A DNA stretch of 53,104 nucleotides from positions 1-53,104 of the forward strand of contig NZ_FZNO01000029.1 in the NCBI RefSeq assembly GCF_900188025.1. The letters run 5' to 3'. This DNA is from Blastococcus mobilis. GTDB taxonomy: Bacteria; Actinomycetota; Actinomycetes; Mycobacteriales; Geodermatophilaceae. Made by a program: the position numbers and the translations under genes. The notes below the pieces were generated by a model. It did no database searches, had not been told where the DNA came from, and was given only the letters and a program-made list of their open reading frames with translations. Shown piece by piece: positions 17,340-28,412 of this stretch. Position 1 is the first letter of the stretch, and each line of letters opens with the position of its first letter.

Positions 17340-19949
17340 ATGAGTCCGCTTCCCGCACCGTCCGAGTCCGCACTGCGCCGTGCGATCACCCGCGCCGAGC
17401 GTGGCGTCACCCTCGACGCCGTCGAGGCCGAGACGCTGCTGCACGCCCGCGGGCTGGGCGAGGGTGAACTGTTGGACCGGCTGTTGACCGCCGCCGGGCG
17501 GGTGCGCGACGCCGGGCTCACCTCCGCCGGGCGGCCAGGGGTGGTCACCTACAGCCGCAAGGTGTTCATCCCGCTCACCCACCTGTGCCGGGACCGCTGC
17601 CACTACTGCACGTTCGTGACGACGCCGGGCCGGCTCCGGGCGCAGGGCAAGGCGCCGTTCCTGTCGCCGGACGAGGTGCTCGACGTCGCCCGCGCCGGCG
17701 CCGCGATGGGCTGCAAGGAGGCGTTGTTCACCCTCGGCGACCGGCCGGAGGACCGCTGGCCGGTCGCCGCGTCCTGGCTCGAGGCACACGGGTTCGACTC
17801 GACGCTGGGCTACCTGCGGGCCATGGCGATCCGGGTGCTGGAGGAGACCGGGCTGCTCCCCCACCTCAACCCTGGCGTCCTGTCGTGGGAGGAGATCCAG
17901 CGGCTCAAGCCGGTGTCGGCCTCCATGGGCATGATGCTGGAGACCACCGCGACCCGGCTGTGGTCCGAGCCCGGCGGGCCGCACTTCGGGTCACCCGACA
18001 AGGAGCCCGCCGTCCGGTTGCGGGTGCTGGAGGACGCCGGACGCTCCGCCGTCCCGTTCACCACCGGCGTGCTGCTGGGCATCGGGGAGGACTACGCCGA
18101 GCGCGTGGACGCCGTCGGCGCGATCCGGGCCGCCGCGCAGCGGCACGGGCACGTGCAGGAGGTCATCGTCCAGAACTTCAGGGCCAAGCCGCGGACGGCG
18201 ATGCAGGCCCACGACGACCTGGAGCTGCAGGAGTACGTCGCCGCGGTGGCCGTGACCCGGCTGCTGCTGGGGCCGAAGGCGCGGGTGCAGGCGCCGCCGA
18301 ACCTGTCGGACTCGACCGAGCTCGGGCTGCTGCTGCGGGCCGGCGTCGACGACTGGGGCGGGGTGTCGCCCCTGACCCCGGACCACGTCAACCCGGAGCG
18401 ACCGTGGCCGAACATCGACAAGCTCGCGGTGCTGAGCGCCGAGGCCGGGTTCGAGCTGCGCGAGCGGCTGGCCGCCCAGCCCGGTTACGTGCTGCAGCCC
18501 GAGCCGTGGCTGGACCCGCGGGTGCGGCCGCATGTGTCCGCGCTGGCCGGGCCGGACGGGCTCGCCGTCGAGGGCCGCGTGCCGGTCGGGCTGCCGTGGC
18601 AGGAGCCGGACGAGTCGTGGGGCACCTCCGGAACCGGTCGGGTGGACCTGCACGTCGAGGTCGACACGGTCGGGCGGACCTCGGACCGCCGGTCGGACTT
18701 CGATGCGGTCTACGGCGACTGGTCGGTGCTGCGGGAGGCGACGACGTCCGCCCGGGACGGCCACTCGACGGCGCTGACGGCCGGTGACCCCTCGGTGCGG
18801 GCGGCGCTCCGGCGCGCGGAGGTCGACCCCGCCGGGCTGAGCGACGCCGAGTACCTCGCCCTGCTCGGCGCCGACGGCGCGGACCTCGAGGCGCTGTGCG
18901 CGCTGGCCGATTCCGTGCGCCGGGACGTCAACGGGGACGACGTCACCTACGTCGTGAACCGGAACATCAACTTCACCAACGTCTGCTACACCGGCTGCCG
19001 GTTCTGCGCGTTCGCCCAGCGGCGCACCGACGCCGACGCCTACACGCTCTCGATGGCGCAGGTCGGCGACCGCGTCGACGAGGCCTGGGCGGCCGGCGCC
19101 ACCGAGATCTGCATGCAGGGCGGCATCCACCCGGACCTGCCCGGGACGGCGTACTTCGACCTGGCGCGCGAGGTGAAGAAGCGGCAGCCGGACATCCACC
19201 TGCACGCCTTCAGCCCGATGGAGATCGTCAACGGCGCGGCCCGGACGGGGCTGTCGTTCCGCGACTTCCTGACCGCGGCGAAGGACGCCGGCCTGGACTC
19301 GGTGCCGGGGACGGCGGCGGAGATCCTCGACGACGACGTCCGCTGGGTGCTGACCAAGGGCAAGCTGCCGACGGCGACGTGGCTGGAGATCGTCCGCACC
19401 GCCCACGAGGTCGGCCTGCCGACGACGTCGACGATGATGTACGGCCACGTCGACACCCCGGCCCACTGGGTCGCGCACCTGCGCACCCTGGCCACCCTGC
19501 AGGACGAGACCGGCGGCTTCACCGAGTTCGTGCTGCTGCCCTTCGTGCACCACAATTCCCCGATCTACCTGGCCGGCGTCGCGCGCCCCGGCCCGACGGT
19601 CCGGGAGAACCGCGCCATCCACGCCGTCGCCCGGCTGCTGCTGCACGGCCGCATCCCCAACATCCAGACCTCGTGGGTGAAGCTGGCCGACGCCGGGACG
19701 AAGGCGGTGCTGCGGGGCGGGGCCAACGACCTCGGCGGCACGCTGATGGAGGAGACGATCAGCCGGATGGCCGGCAGCGAGAACGGCTCGCTGAAGACCA
19801 TCGCCGAGCTGGAGGCGATCGCGGCGTCCATCGGCCGGCCGGCCCGCCAGCGGACGACGGAGTACGGGACGCCGTCCGCCGAGCGGATGGCGACCGCCCG
19901 CTCCGACGAGGGCCGCCGCCGGCTCACCCTGTCGATCACGCCGTCCTGA
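17340..19949 (+). CDS. fbiC: Bifunctional FO synthase (CofG + CofH)
   Basis: An 869-residue fused radical-SAM enzyme that joins a tyrosine-derived fragment to 5-amino-6-ribitylaminouracil to give FO, the deazaflavin core of coenzyme F420. The N-terminal CofG half has the cluster motif CRDRCHYC (residues ~83-90). The C-terminal CofH half has CYTGCRFC (~549-556) and the [17 protein letters not shown] signature. Length and domain order match actinobacterial FbiC. ATG 17340 follows the terminator repeat. It is monocistronic; no other F420 gene is in the window. Confidence 0.97.
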   Translation: MSPLPAPSESALRRAITRAERGVTLDAVEAETLLHARGLGEGELLDRLLTAAGRVRDAGLTSAGRPGVVTYSRKVFIPLTHLCRDRCHYCTFVTTPGRLRAQGKAPFLSPDEVLDVARAGAAMGCKEALFTLGDRPEDRWPVAASWLEAHGFDSTLGYLRAMAIRVLEETGLLPHLNPGVLSWEEIQRLKPVSASMGMMLETTATRLWSEPGGPHFGSPDKEPAVRLRVLEDAGRSAVPFTTGVLLGIGEDYAERVDAVGAIRAAAQRHGHVQEVIVQNFRAKPRTAMQAHDDLELQEYVAAVAVTRLLLGPKARVQAPPNLSDSTELGLLLRAGVDDWGGVSPLTPDHVNPERPWPNIDKLAVLSAEAGFELRERLAAQPGYVLQPEPWLDPRVRPHVSALAGPDGLAVEGRVPVGLPWQEPDESWGTSGTGRVDLHVEVDTVGRTSDRRSDFDAVYGDWSVLREATTSARDGHSTALTAGDPSVRAALRRAEVDPAGLSDAEYLALLGADGADLEALCALADSVRRDVNGDDVTYVVNRNINFTNVCYTGCRFCAFAQRRTDADAYTLSMAQVGDRVDEAWAAGATEICMQGGIHPDLPGTAYFDLAREVKKRQPDIHLHAFSPMEIVNGAARTGLSFRDFLTAAKDAGLDSVPGTAAEILDDDVRWVLTKGKLPTATWLEIVRTAHEVGLPTTSTMMYGHVDTPAHWVAHLRTLATLQDETGGFTEFVLLPFVHHNSPIYLAGVARPGPTVRENRAIHAVARLLLHGRIPNIQTSWVKLADAGTKAVLRGGANDLGGTLMEETISRMAGSENGSLKTIAELEAIAASIGRPARQRTTEYGTPSAERMATARSDEGRRRLTLSITPS

Positions 19950-20121
19950 GCCGGGTCGCACCGGCGACCGGGTGCGCTGACGCCCCTGGCGGGCCCCGGA
20001 ACGGGGCGCCGGCGCACCCGCTCCACGTAACGCTTTCGCCACGTTGCCGCGTCGGGGCCTGCGGGTCCGGCACGATTCGGCCCATCCGGCGGGGACCCGC
20101 CGGTTCCGGAGAGGAGCCGTC

Positions 20122-20502
20122 GTGGCCGCCCAGGATCGCCTGACCCTGCGCAACGCGTACCTGTACCTGGTCTGCCTGATCACGCTGGTGGTCAGCATCT
20201 TCGCGGCCGTCCAGCTGGTCCGCAGCGCCGTCGGCCTGGCGTACCCCGACCCGGGCTACTACGGGTACTACGGCTACCCCGCGCCGGTCGATGAGTCCAG
20301 CGACGCGATCAGCGAGGAGGAGCTGCGCCGCCAGGAAGATCTCGCCCGCGACTCCCAGCGCCGGCAGGAGGTCCTCGGGCTGGTCGGCTCGGGCACCACG
20401 CTGCTCATCGCCGGCCCGCTGTACCTCTACCACTGGCGGCGCGTCCAGTCGGAGCTGCCGTTCCGCGCCCCACCCGACTCGTCCGGACCCGCCGCCGCGT
20501 GA
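20122..20502 (+). CDS. Small predicted membrane protein
   Basis: A 126-residue protein with two hydrophobic segments, AYLYLVCLITLVVSIFAAVQL (~12-32) and LGLVGSGTTLLIAGPLYLY (~88-106). Between them is a YYGYYGYPAP stretch and a charged helix EEELRRQEDLARDSQRRQE. GTG 20122 is fixed by GGAGAGGAG upstream. It ends three bases before the converging channel gene. No family recognised. Confidence 0.7.
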   Translation: MAAQDRLTLRNAYLYLVCLITLVVSIFAAVQLVRSAVGLAYPDPGYYGYYGYPAPVDESSDAISEEELRRQEDLARDSQRRQEVLGLVGSGTTLLIAGPLYLYHWRRVQSELPFRAPPDSSGPAAA

Positions 20503-20505
20503 CGG

Positions 20506-21354
20506 TCAGGCGCGCTCGGCGGGCTCCTGCGCCGGCGTCGCGGCCTTGTCCGGCTGGTCCTTGAGGAACAGGTACCAGTAGGACGTCGCGACGAAGACGA
20601 CTGCGCCGACGAGGTTGCCGGCGCCTGCGAGCATCCAATTCCACGCAGCGTCGTTCCAGCCGACCTCCGGCACCCCGGCGAAGATCGCGGCCGGGATGAA
20701 GAACATGTTCGCCACGACGTGGTCGAAGCCCATCGCCACGAACGCCATGATCGGGAAGAAGATGGCGAGGATCTTCCCGGACACCGTCGTGGCGGCCAGC
20801 GACATCCAGACGGCCAGGCAGACCAGCCAGTTGCAACCGACCGCGCGCAGGAACGTCTCCCACGCCGTGTGCCCGACGGCCTTGCCCTCGGCGATCTCGG
20901 CCAGCCGCGCGTGGGTGAGCCCGCTGCTGCCGGTCGCGTCGGCGTCGCCGATGACGCCGGTCTGCACGGCCAGGAAGAAGGCGACCACCAGCGCACCGAC
21001 GAGGTTCCCGAGCAGGACGAGCGTGAGGTTCTTGGCGACGTCGCCGAGCCCGATCTTGCCGCGCATGGCGCCGAGCGGGACCAGCATCATGTTGCCCGTC
21101 GCCAGGTCCGAGCCGGCGACCACGACGAGGACCAGCCCCAGCGTGAACGCCGCGCCGGTGAACAGGGTGGGCAGCGTGCCCCAGGTGTCCGGGTCCAGGC
21201 CCGACGAGACGGTGATCGCGACCAGTCCGCCGAACGAGATGTAGGCACCGGCCAGGAAGGCGCTGACCAGGACCCGGTCCCAGGTCCGATGGGTCTTCTT
21301 CGCCCCGGTCTGGGCTGCGACGTGGGCCATCTCCTGCGGTTCCCGAGCGGTCAC
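20506..21354 (-). CDS. Formate/nitrite transporter (FNT) family channel
   Basis: A 282-residue FNT family protein with six membrane segments. FLAGAYISFGGLVAI, GSDLATGNMMLVPLGAM, LVLLGNLVGAL and NWLVCLAVWM match the FocA/NirC pattern, including the LATGNM filter loop. GTG 21354 is chosen because GGAGGAGG sits 5-6 bases upstream; ATG 21330 is internal. Formate, nitrite or another small anion is likely; context gives no clue. Confidence 0.9.
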   Translation of the reverse strand: MTAREPQEMAHVAAQTGAKKTHRTWDRVLVSAFLAGAYISFGGLVAITVSSGLDPDTWGTLPTLFTGAAFTLGLVLVVVAGSDLATGNMMLVPLGAMRGKIGLGDVAKNLTLVLLGNLVGALVVAFFLAVQTGVIGDADATGSSGLTHARLAEIAEGKAVGHTAWETFLRAVGCNWLVCLAVWMSLAATTVSGKILAIFFPIMAFVAMGFDHVVANMFFIPAAIFAGVPEVGWNDAAWNWMLAGAGNLVGAVVFVATSYWYLFLKDQPDKAATPAQEPAERA

Positions 21355-21473
21355 GAGCGCCTCCTCCGGCTTGACCCGACAGTCGACGGCGGTAGTGCCC
21401 GCTTCGGCGCCGCTCCACGCGCTCGGACGGCCACGCATCAATCGGCGTCGTCGCCGGTAAGTACTCGGACGTG

Positions 21474-22109
21474 ATGCCGACCGTCGTGTTCGACCTCGAC
21501 AAGGTGCTGCTCGGCGGGGACGCGTCGACGCTCTTCCTGCGTGGCCGGCTCCGGCAGGACCCCCGGCGCGCGCTTCCCCTCCTGCTCGCCGCCCCGCTGC
21601 TGCTGGTCCTCGCCGCACTGCCCTGGACACGACCGCTCGGCGCGCGGCTCATGACCCGGCTCGCGGTCGGGGGTTCCGCAGACTCCGACGTCGACGCCAT
21701 CGCCGCGGCCTACCGGTCCGCCCTCACGACCAGACCCGAGGCCGCGGTGGCCGATGCCATCGCCTGCGTCCGCGCCCACCAGCGGGCCGGGGACACCGTC
21801 GTCGTGGCCACCGGCTGCGAGGAGACCCTGGCCCGCGGCTTCCTGGCCGCGATCGGGCTCGGCGACCTCGACGTCGTCGGGTCCCGGGCCGGCTTCCCGG
21901 TCCGGCGAGCCATGGGTGAGTGGAAGGTGGCGATGCTGACCGACCAGGGACATCCCCCGCCGTGGGCGGCGGTCTACAGCGACAGCCCCTCGGACCTGCC
22001 GCTGTTCGCCGGCACCCCCCGGCCGGTCCTGGTCAACGCAGAGGAGAAGGCCGTCCGGCAGGTGGAACGCACCCTGGGCCGCCGCCCGGAGATCCGCACC
22101 TGGCGCTGA
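21474..22109 (+). CDS. HAD-superfamily phosphatase
   Basis: A 211-residue HAD hydrolase. Motif I is VVFDLDKV (the nucleophile and acid/base Asp of DxD are present, the usual following GT is not). Motif II is VVVATGCEE, with Thr as the conserved hydroxyl residue. Motif IV is YSDSPSDLPLF. The hydrophobic stretch LPLLLAAPLLLVLAALP between them resembles the cap of SerB/PAP2-like acid phosphatases and may associate with membrane. GTG 21471 is an alternative start. The substrate is unknown. Confidence 0.85.
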   Translation: MPTVVFDLDKVLLGGDASTLFLRGRLRQDPRRALPLLLAAPLLLVLAALPWTRPLGARLMTRLAVGGSADSDVDAIAAAYRSALTTRPEAAVADAIACVRAHQRAGDTVVVATGCEETLARGFLAAIGLGDLDVVGSRAGFPVRRAMGEWKVAMLTDQGHPPPWAAVYSDSPSDLPLFAGTPRPVLVNAEEKAVRQVERTLGRRPEIRTWR

Positions 22110-22133
22110 GCGGACGCCCGCTAGCCTCCGACG

Positions 22134-22550
22134 GTGGGGTACTTCGGGAAGCTCTCGTACAGCGCCGGCCGGTGGAGCAGCGGGCGGCCGACCGCGGTGC
22201 CCTTCCTCCTGATCGACGTCCACGACAGCGACATCGCGACGGTGGACTACCGCGCAGCCGATGCCACCGGCGGACGCTTCTTCCTCGGCTACGAGCCCCG
22301 GATCTACTTCGAGGAGCCCGATGCCGGCGCCCCGGTGGACACCCGCGCCGAGGCCGAGGGCTTCGCCCGGTGGCTCCGGGAGGCAGAAGGCAGGGACGTC
22401 GACCCCGACGACGTGCAGCGGCTGATGGCCTCGCCGTCCGGCGCTCCACCGCAGGACGAGGTCGTCGAGCAGACCGTGGAGCAGCTGCTCGCGCTGGCCG
22501 GCCTGCCCCTGCCGGCGTGGCCGACCGATGAGGACGCACCCGCCGGCTGA
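22134..22550 (+). CDS. Conserved hypothetical protein
   Basis: A 138-residue soluble protein beginning MGYFGKLSYSAGRWSSGRPT, with a central GRFFLGYEPRIYFEEPD and an acidic C-terminus. GTG 22134 lies 24 bases after the HAD gene. I recognise no domain. The reading frame has the codon bias of its neighbours, which supports a real gene. Confidence 0.6.
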   Translation: MGYFGKLSYSAGRWSSGRPTAVPFLLIDVHDSDIATVDYRAADATGGRFFLGYEPRIYFEEPDAGAPVDTRAEAEGFARWLREAEGRDVDPDDVQRLMASPSGAPPQDEVVEQTVEQLLALAGLPLPAWPTDEDAPAG

Positions 22551-22592
22551 CCAGTGGCGCGTCACTCGGCCCGACGCGGGTAGGGGGCGACG

Positions 22593-23606
22593 GTGCGAGC
22601 CATCTCCTACCGCCGGACGGGCGGTCCCGACGTCCTCGAACTGACCGATCGCCCCGTCCCGGAACCTGGTCCCGGCGAGGTGCGGGTCCGGGTTGCCTTC
22701 TCCGGGGTCAACCCGACCGACTGGAAATCACGCACCAACAACGAGCCCGGCCCCGACGGGCAGATCCCGAACCAGGACGGCTCGGGCACCGTCGACGCCG
22801 TCGGTCAGGGTGTCGACCCGGTTCTGATCGGTGAGCGGGTGTGGATCTGGGAGGCGGCCTGGCAGCGGGCCTGGGGAACCGCCGCCGAGTACACCGTCGT
22901 CCCGGCGCGGCAGACCGTGCTGCTCGGCGCGGAACCGTCCTTCCAGCTGGGTGCGGCGCTGGGCATCCCGTTCCTCACCGCGCACCGCTGCCTGACCGTC
23001 GCCGAGTCGCTGCCCGACCGCATCGGGCCCGGCACGCTGAACGGGCGCACCGTGCTCGTGCAAGGCGGGGCGGGCGCCGTCGGCAACGCCGCCATCCAAC
23101 TCGCGCGCTGGGCCGACGCCACGGTGATCACCACGGTCAGCAGCCCGGAGAAGGCACAGCTCGCCGCCGCGGCCGGCGCGGACCACGTCGTGGACTACCG
23201 GCAGCAGGACGTCGTCACCGAGGTGCGCAAGGTGGCACCCCAGGGGGTCGACGCGATCGTCGAGGTGTCGGCCGCGGTGAACGCCGGGACCGACGCCCAG
23301 GTGATCGGGATGCACGGCGCGGTCGCCATGTACGCCGACGACGGCGGCGCGGAGGTGACGATCCCGGTGCGGATGCAGATGGGACCGAACGCCCGCTGGC
23401 AGTTCGTGCTGGTCTACACCGAGCCGGCATGGGCCAAGGAGATCGGCGTGGAGGACGTCAACGCCGCGGTCCTCGACGGCGCTATCCGCGTGGGCCGGGA
23501 GGCCGGACTACCGCTGCACGTCTTCCCGCTGGAGCAGACCGCGCAGGCCCATCAGGCGGTGCAGGACGGCGCCGTCGGCAAGGTGCTCGTCGACGTCACA
23601 GCCTGA
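22593..23606 (+). CDS. Quinone oxidoreductase-like MDR protein
   Basis: A 337-residue zinc-independent medium-chain reductase (NADPH:quinone reductase type). The GroES-like N-terminus reads RAISYRRTGGPDVLEL and FSGVNPTDWKSR. The nucleotide-binding motif is VLVQGGAGAVGNAAIQLAR. The structural-zinc cysteines of alcohol dehydrogenases are absent. GTG 22593 follows a GGGTAGGGGGCG ribosome region. The 3' end overlaps the broken PAP2 gene by 11 bp. Confidence 0.9.
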   Translation: MRAISYRRTGGPDVLELTDRPVPEPGPGEVRVRVAFSGVNPTDWKSRTNNEPGPDGQIPNQDGSGTVDAVGQGVDPVLIGERVWIWEAAWQRAWGTAAEYTVVPARQTVLLGAEPSFQLGAALGIPFLTAHRCLTVAESLPDRIGPGTLNGRTVLVQGGAGAVGNAAIQLARWADATVITTVSSPEKAQLAAAAGADHVVDYRQQDVVTEVRKVAPQGVDAIVEVSAAVNAGTDAQVIGMHGAVAMYADDGGAEVTIPVRMQMGPNARWQFVLVYTEPAWAKEIGVEDVNAAVLDGAIRVGREAGLPLHVFPLEQTAQAHQAVQDGAVGKVLVDVTA

Positions 23607-23755
23607 CCCGAAGGGATCCGCGCGGACGTGCGTCGACATCACGCGGCAGCAGTATCCCGCGCAGGAGCGGCAGCCAGACGAGGGTGAACACGACGCTGGC
23701 GACGACGTCGGAAGGCCAGTGCATCCCCCGGTAGAGCCTGCTGAGCTGTCCCTCG
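23596..23755 (-). pseudogene. PAP2-type phosphatase, 3' fragment
   Basis: Only the C-terminal ~50 residues remain: SRLYRGMHWPSDVVASVV followed by a hydrophobic helix and the end SLRVRL. SRxxxGxHxPSDV is the conserved last motif of PAP2 phosphatases. Upstream (rightwards) the homology stops at the join with an IS30 transposase fragment, and no N-terminal part is found nearby. The junction position (about 23750-23765) is approximate. Confidence 0.75.
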
Positions 23756-24012
23756 TCGCTGACCTGCCGGTCTACTTCTGCGATCCGCACTCCCCCTGGC
23801 ATCGCGGTAGCCACGAGAACACGAACGGCCTGCTGCGCCAGTACCTGCCCACGAGCACTGAGCTGTTCCGGCACGGCGCCGCCGATCTGGATGCCATCGC
23901 CGACAAGCCCAACGGCCGCCCTCGCAAGACCCTCGACTTCCGCACTCCGACCGAGCGCCTCACAGAGCTGTTCTCCGACGGACAACGAGCAGGTGTCGCG
24001 ACTACCACCTGA
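23756..24012 (+). pseudogene. IS30-family transposase, C-terminal remnant
   Basis: About 85 residues matching the end of IS30-type transposases: VYFCDPHSPWHRGSHENTNG, LLRQYLPTSTELF and NGRPRKTLDFRTPTERL, ending GVATTT and TGA at 24010-24012. The catalytic Glu region (HENTNGLLRQY) is present but the N-terminal helix-turn-helix and first Asp residues are missing. The frame reads through from antisense PAP2 sequence, so the left end was lost with the PAP2 5' part. Confidence 0.8.
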
Positions 24013-24494
24013 GTCCGCCGGTCGCATCACCCCGATCAGCGCACACCGGCACCACGGCGTGGGGCCGGCCCCCGCCCGAGCCCGCGAGGGGTGGGAGGAG
24101 GGGGGTCCCTGCTCAGCCGACGCTGCGTTCGGCAGCAAGGGGTGATCCGGGTGGGGAAGCCCTGAGGACGGCGGAACTGATAGATCAACGGCCAGCCGCC
24201 AGGCTGCTCGCCCCAATGACCGCTATGCGGAGCGGCGCGCCGCTGTCCCGCTTGCGGTGCCGAGCTGGCCGTAGGTCCTCCCCGAGTGCGCCGCAGCTCG
24301 TCGGGACCTGACCCGTCTCAGACCTGGGCAGAGGTCTGGTCGGCAGCGAAGCGCGGGCCCCGCCGTCGTCCTGCGACTGTGCTGAGCAGCTCTCCCGGCA
24401 GGGTCACAAAGCGCGTCGGGTCACGTCTACCGAGCGAAGTGTCACCATCCTGGCGTCCGGCGGCGCCGGGTTGCCCGGCTGAAGGGAGGAGTCA
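24013..24494. other. Gene-free stretch beside the IS30 remnant
   Basis: About 480 bases without a supportable gene. A short hairpin (CAGACCT/AGGTCTG around 24318-24337) is visible. The sequence is probably debris of the IS30/PAP2 event plus the promoter of the next gene, but nothing specific can be assigned. Confidence 0.5.
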
Positions 24495-24968
24495 GTGGAC
24501 GTCCTGCGACGTGCGGCCGGCACGCGGCGGCCGGGGCGTTGGTGGGACCGCGGCATGTGGTTCTGCGCCCTCGCCGTCGCAGCGTTCGGTGTCAGCATCG
24601 GCGGTTCGTCGCTGGCTGATCAGCTGCGGAGTCAGCCGGAAAGCGCCAGGGTGCTGTTCTGCCAGACCGAACCGCATCTGTACGGCCGTTGGCTGGGAAG
24701 TCGCACGACCTGTGCGGTGATGACCGGCCGGCGGACGGTGGAGATGGAGACCGAGCGCTGGCACCCACCCGGTAGGGAGTTGTCCCTGCGGAGCAGCGGT
24801 GACACGGTTCTCGACCCGGCACTCAATCGCGATCAGGTGTGGTGGCTGCCCGTCGGCGTGCTCGTCGGCGCGGTCACCTGGTGGATCGGTCTACCTCCGC
24901 GGACCGACTTGGCCTACGGCCGGCACGCCGCTTCACGAGAGCGTCGGTGCCGGGCCACGCGACGGTGA
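24495..24968 (+). CDS. Predicted membrane protein with two TM segments
   Basis: A 157-residue protein. The first hydrophobic segment is MWFCALAVAAFGVSIGG (~20-36) and the second VWWLPVGVLVGAVTWWIGL (~115-133), with a ~75-residue presumably external loop containing two cysteines (FCQTE, TTCAV). GTG 24495 has GGGAGGAG upstream. No family recognised; it is next to mobile debris and could be strain-specific. Confidence 0.6.
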   Translation: MDVLRRAAGTRRPGRWWDRGMWFCALAVAAFGVSIGGSSLADQLRSQPESARVLFCQTEPHLYGRWLGSRTTCAVMTGRRTVEMETERWHPPGRELSLRSSGDTVLDPALNRDQVWWLPVGVLVGAVTWWIGLPPRTDLAYGRHAASRERRCRATRR

Positions 24969-25178
24969 GCCGGGGTACGACCGGCGGACCGACTCGGGGC
25001 TTCTCCGAAGCGCTCAACCGAGTCGCTTCAAGAACCGCCCGGGGGCGCAAGTCACCCGTGACCGGCGCGCCTCTCACCACGAACCAACTGGGGAGTGCAG
25101 CGTCGCCCTGACTGGGTGCGGGCTTCCACCCGGGCCCGAGCGGCTACTTTCCCACCCTTTTCACCCCTGCTGCCGAAC

Positions 25179-26332
<1,154 letters not shown>

Positions 26333-26333
<1 letters not shown>

Positions 26334-28333
26334 CAGTTCTCCTGCTGCTCAGGTGCGGCCGCCGGGGTCACCAGGGCCACCCGCTCGTCCAGCGCGACCG
26401 TCTGGCCGGCTGCCACCCCCAGCTCGGCGACCGTCCCCGCGACGGGTGCGGTCAGCACGTGTTCCATCTTCATCGCCTCGACGACCAGCAGCGGGGTCCC
26501 CGCCGCCACCTCGTCACCGACCGCGGCCCGCACCACGGTCACGGTCCCCGGCATCGGTGAGGTGACCACGCCGTCGGCGCCGGCCCCCTCGGCATGGGCG
26601 GCGAGCCGCTCGTGCTCCCGCAGCGCCGCCACCCGGCCGTCCGCGGCCAGCCAGACGGTGCCCCCCTCGTGCACGACGGTGTAGGACGCGGTCAGCCCGT
26701 CGAGGGTCACCGTCAGCCGACCGCCGTCGCGGAACGCCCGGGCCGCCACCGGCTCGCCGTCCCCGACGCGCACCTCCGCGGCCGACGACCGGCCGCGCAG
26801 CCGCACCTCCACCGGGTCGCCGCCCGCGGTCTGCAACCGCCGCACCGTCCACGCCGGCTCCCCGAGCCGCCAGCCGTCGGGGAGGTCCCAGCGGTCGACG
26901 ACGGGACCGACCGGCTCGCTCTCGATCAGCAGCGCGAGGGCCGCGGCCGCGTACACGTGCGGCGGCGGGGGCTCCGGCAGGGTGAGGTCGTCGCCGCGCC
27001 GCTCGATCAGCCCGGTGTCGAGCTTCCCGGCGACGACGTCGGGGTCGCTGAGCAGCGACCGCAGGAACGCGGCGTTCGTCGTCACCCCGAGGACGGCGGT
27101 GTGCCCCAGCGCGCCGACCAGCCGCGCGCGGGCGGTCTCCCGGGTCGGCGCCCAGGCGATGACCTTGGCCAGCATCGGGTCGTAGTCGGTGCCGACGACC
27201 CCACCCACCGCCAGCGAGCTGTCGAAGCGGATGCCCGGTCCCGACGGCTCGACCAGCCCCAGCACGGTGCCGGTCTGCGGGAGGAAGCCGCGGGACGGGT
27301 CCTCGGCGTACAGCCGGGCCTCGATCGCGTGCCCGTCGAGAGTGACGTCGCTCTGGTCGACGGGCAGCCGCTCCCCCGCCGCGACACGGATCTGCTGCTC
27401 CACCAGATCCAGGCCGGTGACGCACTCGGTGACCGGGTGCTCGACCTGCAGCCGGGTGTTCATCTCCAGGAAGAAGAAGTCACGCGGCCGGTCGGCGTCG
27501 ACGATGAACTCGACGGTGCCCGCGCCGGTGTAGCCGACCGCCTTGGCCGCGTCGACCGCCGCCCGCCCCATGGAGGCGCGCATCGATGTGTCCAGCAGTG
27601 GCGACGGCGCCTCCTCGATCACCTTCTGGTGGCGGCGCTGCAGGCTGCACTCGCGCTCGCCGAGGTGGATGACGTTGCCGTGCGCGTCGCCGAGGACCTG
27701 GACCTCGATGTGCCGGGAGTTACCGACGTACCGCTCGACGAGCAACGTGTCGTCGCCGAAGGAGTTGGTCGCCTCCCGGCGGGCACCGGCGATGGCGTCG
27801 GGCAGCTCCTCCTTCGAGCGCACCACCCGCATGCCCTTGCCACCGCCGCCCGCGCTGGGCTTGAGCAGCACGGGGAAGCCGACGGCGACGGCGGCATCGG
27901 CGACCTGCGCGTCGGTCATGCCCGGCTCGGTCCGCCCCGGGACGACGGGAACGCCCGCGGCCATCACCGTCTGCTTGGCACGGATCTTGTCGCCCATCGC
28001 CTCGATCGCGGCGATCGGCGGACCGATGAAGACGATCCCGGCCTTCTCGCAGGCGCGCGCGAACTCGACGTTCTCGGACAGGAAGCCGTATCCGGGGTGG
28101 ATCGCCTGCGCACCGGTGCGGTGGGCCGCCTCCAGCACCCGCTCGATCGACAGGTAGCTCTGGGCGGCGGGCGCCGGACCGATGGGGACCGCGACGTCGG
28201 CGAGCTGGGTGTGCAGCGCACCTGCGTCGGCGTCGCTGTGCACCGCGACCGAGCGGATGCCCATCTCGCGCAGCGTCCGGATCACCCGGACGGCGATCTC
28301 GCCCCGGTTGGCGACGAGGACGGTCTCGAACAC
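26333..28333 (-). CDS. Biotin-dependent acyl-CoA carboxylase alpha subunit (AccA1/MccA-like)
   Basis: A 666-residue fused biotin carboxylase and biotin carrier protein. The biotin carboxylase domain spans residues ~1-445 ([29 protein letters not shown]-grasp [27 protein letters not shown]). A middle BT-like region follows. The biotinyl domain near the C-terminus has [10 protein letters not shown] with the biotin Lys at about residue 620. With the downstream acyl-CoA dehydrogenase and upstream carboxyltransferase it most likely forms methylcrotonyl-CoA carboxylase. GTG 28333 is the start. Confidence 0.93.
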
Positions 28334-28351
28334 CTATGCCACCGCCCCTGC

Positions 28352-28409
28352 GGGACTTTCGATACAGAAAGTCCCACCGACCCGGGGGACTTCCTGTACC
28401 GAACGTCCC
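28352..28409. repeat. Paired 24-nt palindromes in inverted orientation
   Basis: Two palindromic 24-mers occupy the gap between the two carboxylase genes. The first (28352-28375) has perfect 9-base arms GGGACTTTC/GAAAGTCCC around GATACA. The second (28386-28409) is GGGACTTC-CTGTACC-GAACGTCCC. Reverse-complemented, the second matches the first at 20 of 24 positions, so they are an inverted pair of one repeat. They resemble REP/BIME-type elements and could form transcript hairpins that tune relative expression. Confidence 0.85.
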
Positions 28410-28412
28410 TGT

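Noticed and set aside
17991-20198. Minus-strand frame of 735 codons opposite fbiC
   Set aside because: Low-complexity Arg/Gly/Val text with no domain; shadow of FbiC.
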